Assembly (NCBI GenBank): GCA_017652545.1
Contig: JAGCAV010000444.1
Location: 1-7,631, forward strand
Source: Lachnospiraceae bacterium
GTDB lineage: Bacteria > Bacillota_A > Clostridia > Lachnospirales > Lachnospiraceae
Direction: 5' to 3'
Length of the DNA stretch: 7,631 bases
Each line of letters opens with the position of its first letter. The first letter of the stretch is position 1. Below, piece after piece: positions 7,201-7,631 of the stretch. The translations under genes were made by a program, and so were the position numbers. The notes beneath the pieces are model-generated. The model ran no database searches and was not told the origin of the DNA. It saw only the letters and a program-made list of their open reading frames with translations.

Positions 7201-7218
7201 TTTTCTGATATTCTTCAT
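4210..7218 (-). CDS. Large MscS-family mechanosensitive channel protein with two extracytoplasmic sensor-like domains
   Basis: From the ATG at 7218 the product is 1002 residues, far longer than the roughly 286 of E. coli MscS. Visible order: TM1 (9-33); an extracytoplasmic region (34-306); TM2 (307-332) and TM3 (355-376) around a short cytoplasmic loop; a second extracytoplasmic region (378-623); TM4 (625-650); a charged loop; TM5 (716-731), TM6 (758-784) and TM7 (799-821); the pore helix (824-856); the MscS beta domain with FEGEYQVGDIIEVNGYRG (857-874) and VRTTKLEGRGG; and an alpha/beta C-terminus. The second outer domain contains IGVSIPIDEKKKGYGALLMAV, resembling Cache-type sensors; the first is unassigned. 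MscS proteins are tension-gated channels for osmotic downshock; ligand control is inferred. The frame opens at an ATG at 7305, but a promoter predicts transcription from about 7303, so 7218 (MKNIRKKT, directly before TM1) is preferred. Neither start has a clear ribosome binding site. Confidence 0.88.
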   Translation of the reverse strand: MKNIRKKTITGSLLLIVLVILFGVIMFFVNMSFNLYLDTEDDILNMQAIVQSLDRVDMIGDEVTESLMDYKTTKAKIAAITLQDLAVQSWDGQLRFFMNGCMVKVTNDGVELPEGFPEEVPASEMAITGDSGYDQVISPLGENFYIICYSRINGPYYYIEWEAYEEYYKELDTYMDSMSLIRGLENVFNARIMLIDKDLAYDDNTVVFYASEGLPEHMLLEEYGITDEMVEGAINAFDSQARQEAETSDAAEAVQGEKKRKTGSSGEVIQIDEKVYEAYGFWMENMRCTLLILFPIEDSLHLAGEQSMILIILMISIGIVFITWMISVLLLVRDHALDERQKIMFNPVNLRKRSWIFVLGGLLCMILIGALSRSMFSMYRQANGVEHSLAVIGEKIDENEYQISVGRESMKMKYLQYARYIRDMFTEDPGLRTPESMQKICDLTGAAYLMLFDEKGNETISNSGLINLSLGKGEDSQTADFRRLLNGVEEIVHDPAYHEETGLDAALIGVSIPIDEKKKGYGALLMAVPTEKISSVGEQDPSDLMRMLAAEGSVCFSVDEESGRVLDASDADLIDRDAKVLGVPASALHGSFMDYFRLDGKYYFGESSEKDGVIYYFGVERRKMYSEILFYIVMCVIGYLIVMIPMNLFMRRGYSKDYPVYSERGDVLSEENEDMNMISVADGRMKRSIDPSRRWLRFEPNRHVGMPFRNALTMTKLLFVIYMVLITVLVGTRQVGQSTENSVLGYLLRGSWSKGLNIFAFANIFILACMIIMAVILTGGILRVLSSLLGTRGETVCRLLLNVVRYMSVLVFAYFALAYLGINTNALLASLGLLSFAISLGAKDLITDILAGISIVFEGEYQVGDIIEVNGYRGMVLEIGVRTTKLEGRGGNIKIIANRDVKNVLNMTRKHSWYPVELNVVCDSEHPIVVIEQKLREQLSKIGEHIPEIISGPFYKGVIGFGNGFVTLSIIAECNEADYHLVQRELNRALQFFLEENNIHLM

Positions 7219-7309
7219 AATCTGAAATCCCGGGACCTGGCCGTCCGCATATGGTTTCTTTCCGCCGCAAATTCCGTTTACAGCAGATCGGTTCTGCAAT
7301 TGCATCTAT

Positions 7310-7338
7310 AACTTATCATATGATGATGACAGGGTCAA
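7310..7338 (-). promoter_or_regulatory. Probable promoter of the MscS-family gene
   Basis: On the minus strand TTGACC (7338-7333) and TAAGTT (7315-7310) are 17 bp apart, and TGA immediately before the -10 gives an extended element. The predicted start is about 7303, giving a leader of about 85 bases that contains a small hairpin, GCAGA-ACCGA-UCUGC. The promoter lies just beyond the terminator of the upstream gene, consistent with a separate transcription unit. Confidence 0.45.
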
Positions 7339-7368
7339 AAGTTCTTTTCCACCGGGTTTTATGATGCC

Positions 7369-7402
7369 AAAAACGGACAGGAAAGTTTTCTTTCCTGTCC
7401 GT
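7369..7402 (-). terminator. Intrinsic terminator of the SH3b-protein gene
   Basis: A 13-bp perfect stem, ACGGACAGGAAAG (minus strand, 7402-7390) with its complement (7385-7373), encloses a four-base loop of A's. It is followed by TTTTT (7373-7369). It lies about 40 bp after the stop of the partial gene on the right and before the promoter of the MscS-family gene. Confidence 0.85.
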
Positions 7403-7441
7403 CCCGTTATCTGTATATGTTCCGGTTTCCGCTGTTCTTAA

Positions 7442-7631
7442 TTATCCAAGATAATAAGCATTCACATATCCGGAGATCCCGCTCTTCGGCGAGAATACCC
7501 ATACATATGTCTTTCCGTCGCTTCCGCCCACATAGGAACCGGTGATCTGGACCTGGTCGCCGTTGTACAGCTCACAGCCTCTGATCTCATTGCTGTAATC
7601 GTAGGTCGGTTTTGTTCTCATGGCAAGATAG
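7442..7631 (-). CDS. C-terminal end of an SH3b-domain protein (start beyond right edge)
   Basis: The minus-strand frame is open from the right edge to TAA at 7444-7442, giving 62 complete codons plus one partial codon. The peptide begins YLAMRTKPTYDYSNEI, continues with ELYNGDQVQITGSYVGG and ends SGYVNAYYLG. This follows the bacterial SH3 (SH3_3) pattern: an N(V/M)R-x-x-P start, a turn with (K/N)GD-x-V-x-(I/V), an aromatic strand, and a final G-(W/Y)-V-x-x-x-Y-L. Such domains are usually repeated or C-terminal in secreted or cell-wall-associated proteins, but the rest of this protein, including any signal peptide or catalytic domain, is outside the window. A terminator follows directly downstream. 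Confidence 0.78.
   Translation of the reverse strand, partial: YLAMRTKPTYDYSNEIRGCELYNGDQVQITGSYVGGSDGKTYVWVFSPKSGISGYVNAYYLG

Overview
The window looks like chromosomal DNA of a Gram-positive anaerobe of the Clostridia, most likely Lachnospiraceae or a close relative. The grounds are protein style (a Clostridia-type GlgA, an RsbW/RsbV-like partner-switching pair, an SH3b protein), strong GGAGG ribosome binding sites and roughly balanced GC. This is inferred from the sequence alone. I see no mobile element, CRISPR array, tRNA or rRNA.

Layout, left to right. (1) Positions 1-2116, minus strand: a four-gene unit read right to left. It encodes a cytoplasmic class A beta-lactamase-fold protein, a STAS anti-sigma-factor antagonist, an RsbW-like anti-sigma kinase, and the first 171 codons of a membrane sensor that runs off the left edge. 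The sensor overlaps the kinase gene by ATGA, and by context is probably the SpoIIE/RsbU-type phosphatase that completes the switch. (2) Positions 2117-2477: a 361-bp divergent intergenic region. It holds a plus-strand promoter for glgA and a minus-strand extended -10 promoter. The predicted start of the minus-strand promoter lies one base before a long GC-rich hairpin that begins a roughly 170-nt, strongly foldable RNA. That RNA is either the leader of the partner-switching unit or a separate ncRNA; I could not assign it to a known family. (3) Positions 2478-4127, plus strand: glgA, glycogen synthase, with an unusual basic 69-residue N-terminal tail. (4) Positions 4164-4199: a 16-bp perfect hairpin terminator shared by convergent genes. 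(5) Positions 4210-7218, minus strand: a very large MscS-family channel with two extracytoplasmic sensor-like domains, transcribed alone from its own promoter. (6) Positions 7369-7402: the terminator of the next minus-strand gene. (7) Positions 7442-7631: the 3' end of that gene, ending in a bacterial SH3 (SH3b) domain.

How the parts may work together: in the left unit an envelope signal would be sensed by the membrane protein, which would dephosphorylate the STAS protein and so free the target of the RsbW-like kinase. No sigma factor gene is present here. The kinase target and the role of the beta-lactamase-like protein are unknown. glgA and the MscS channel appear to be independent transcription units.
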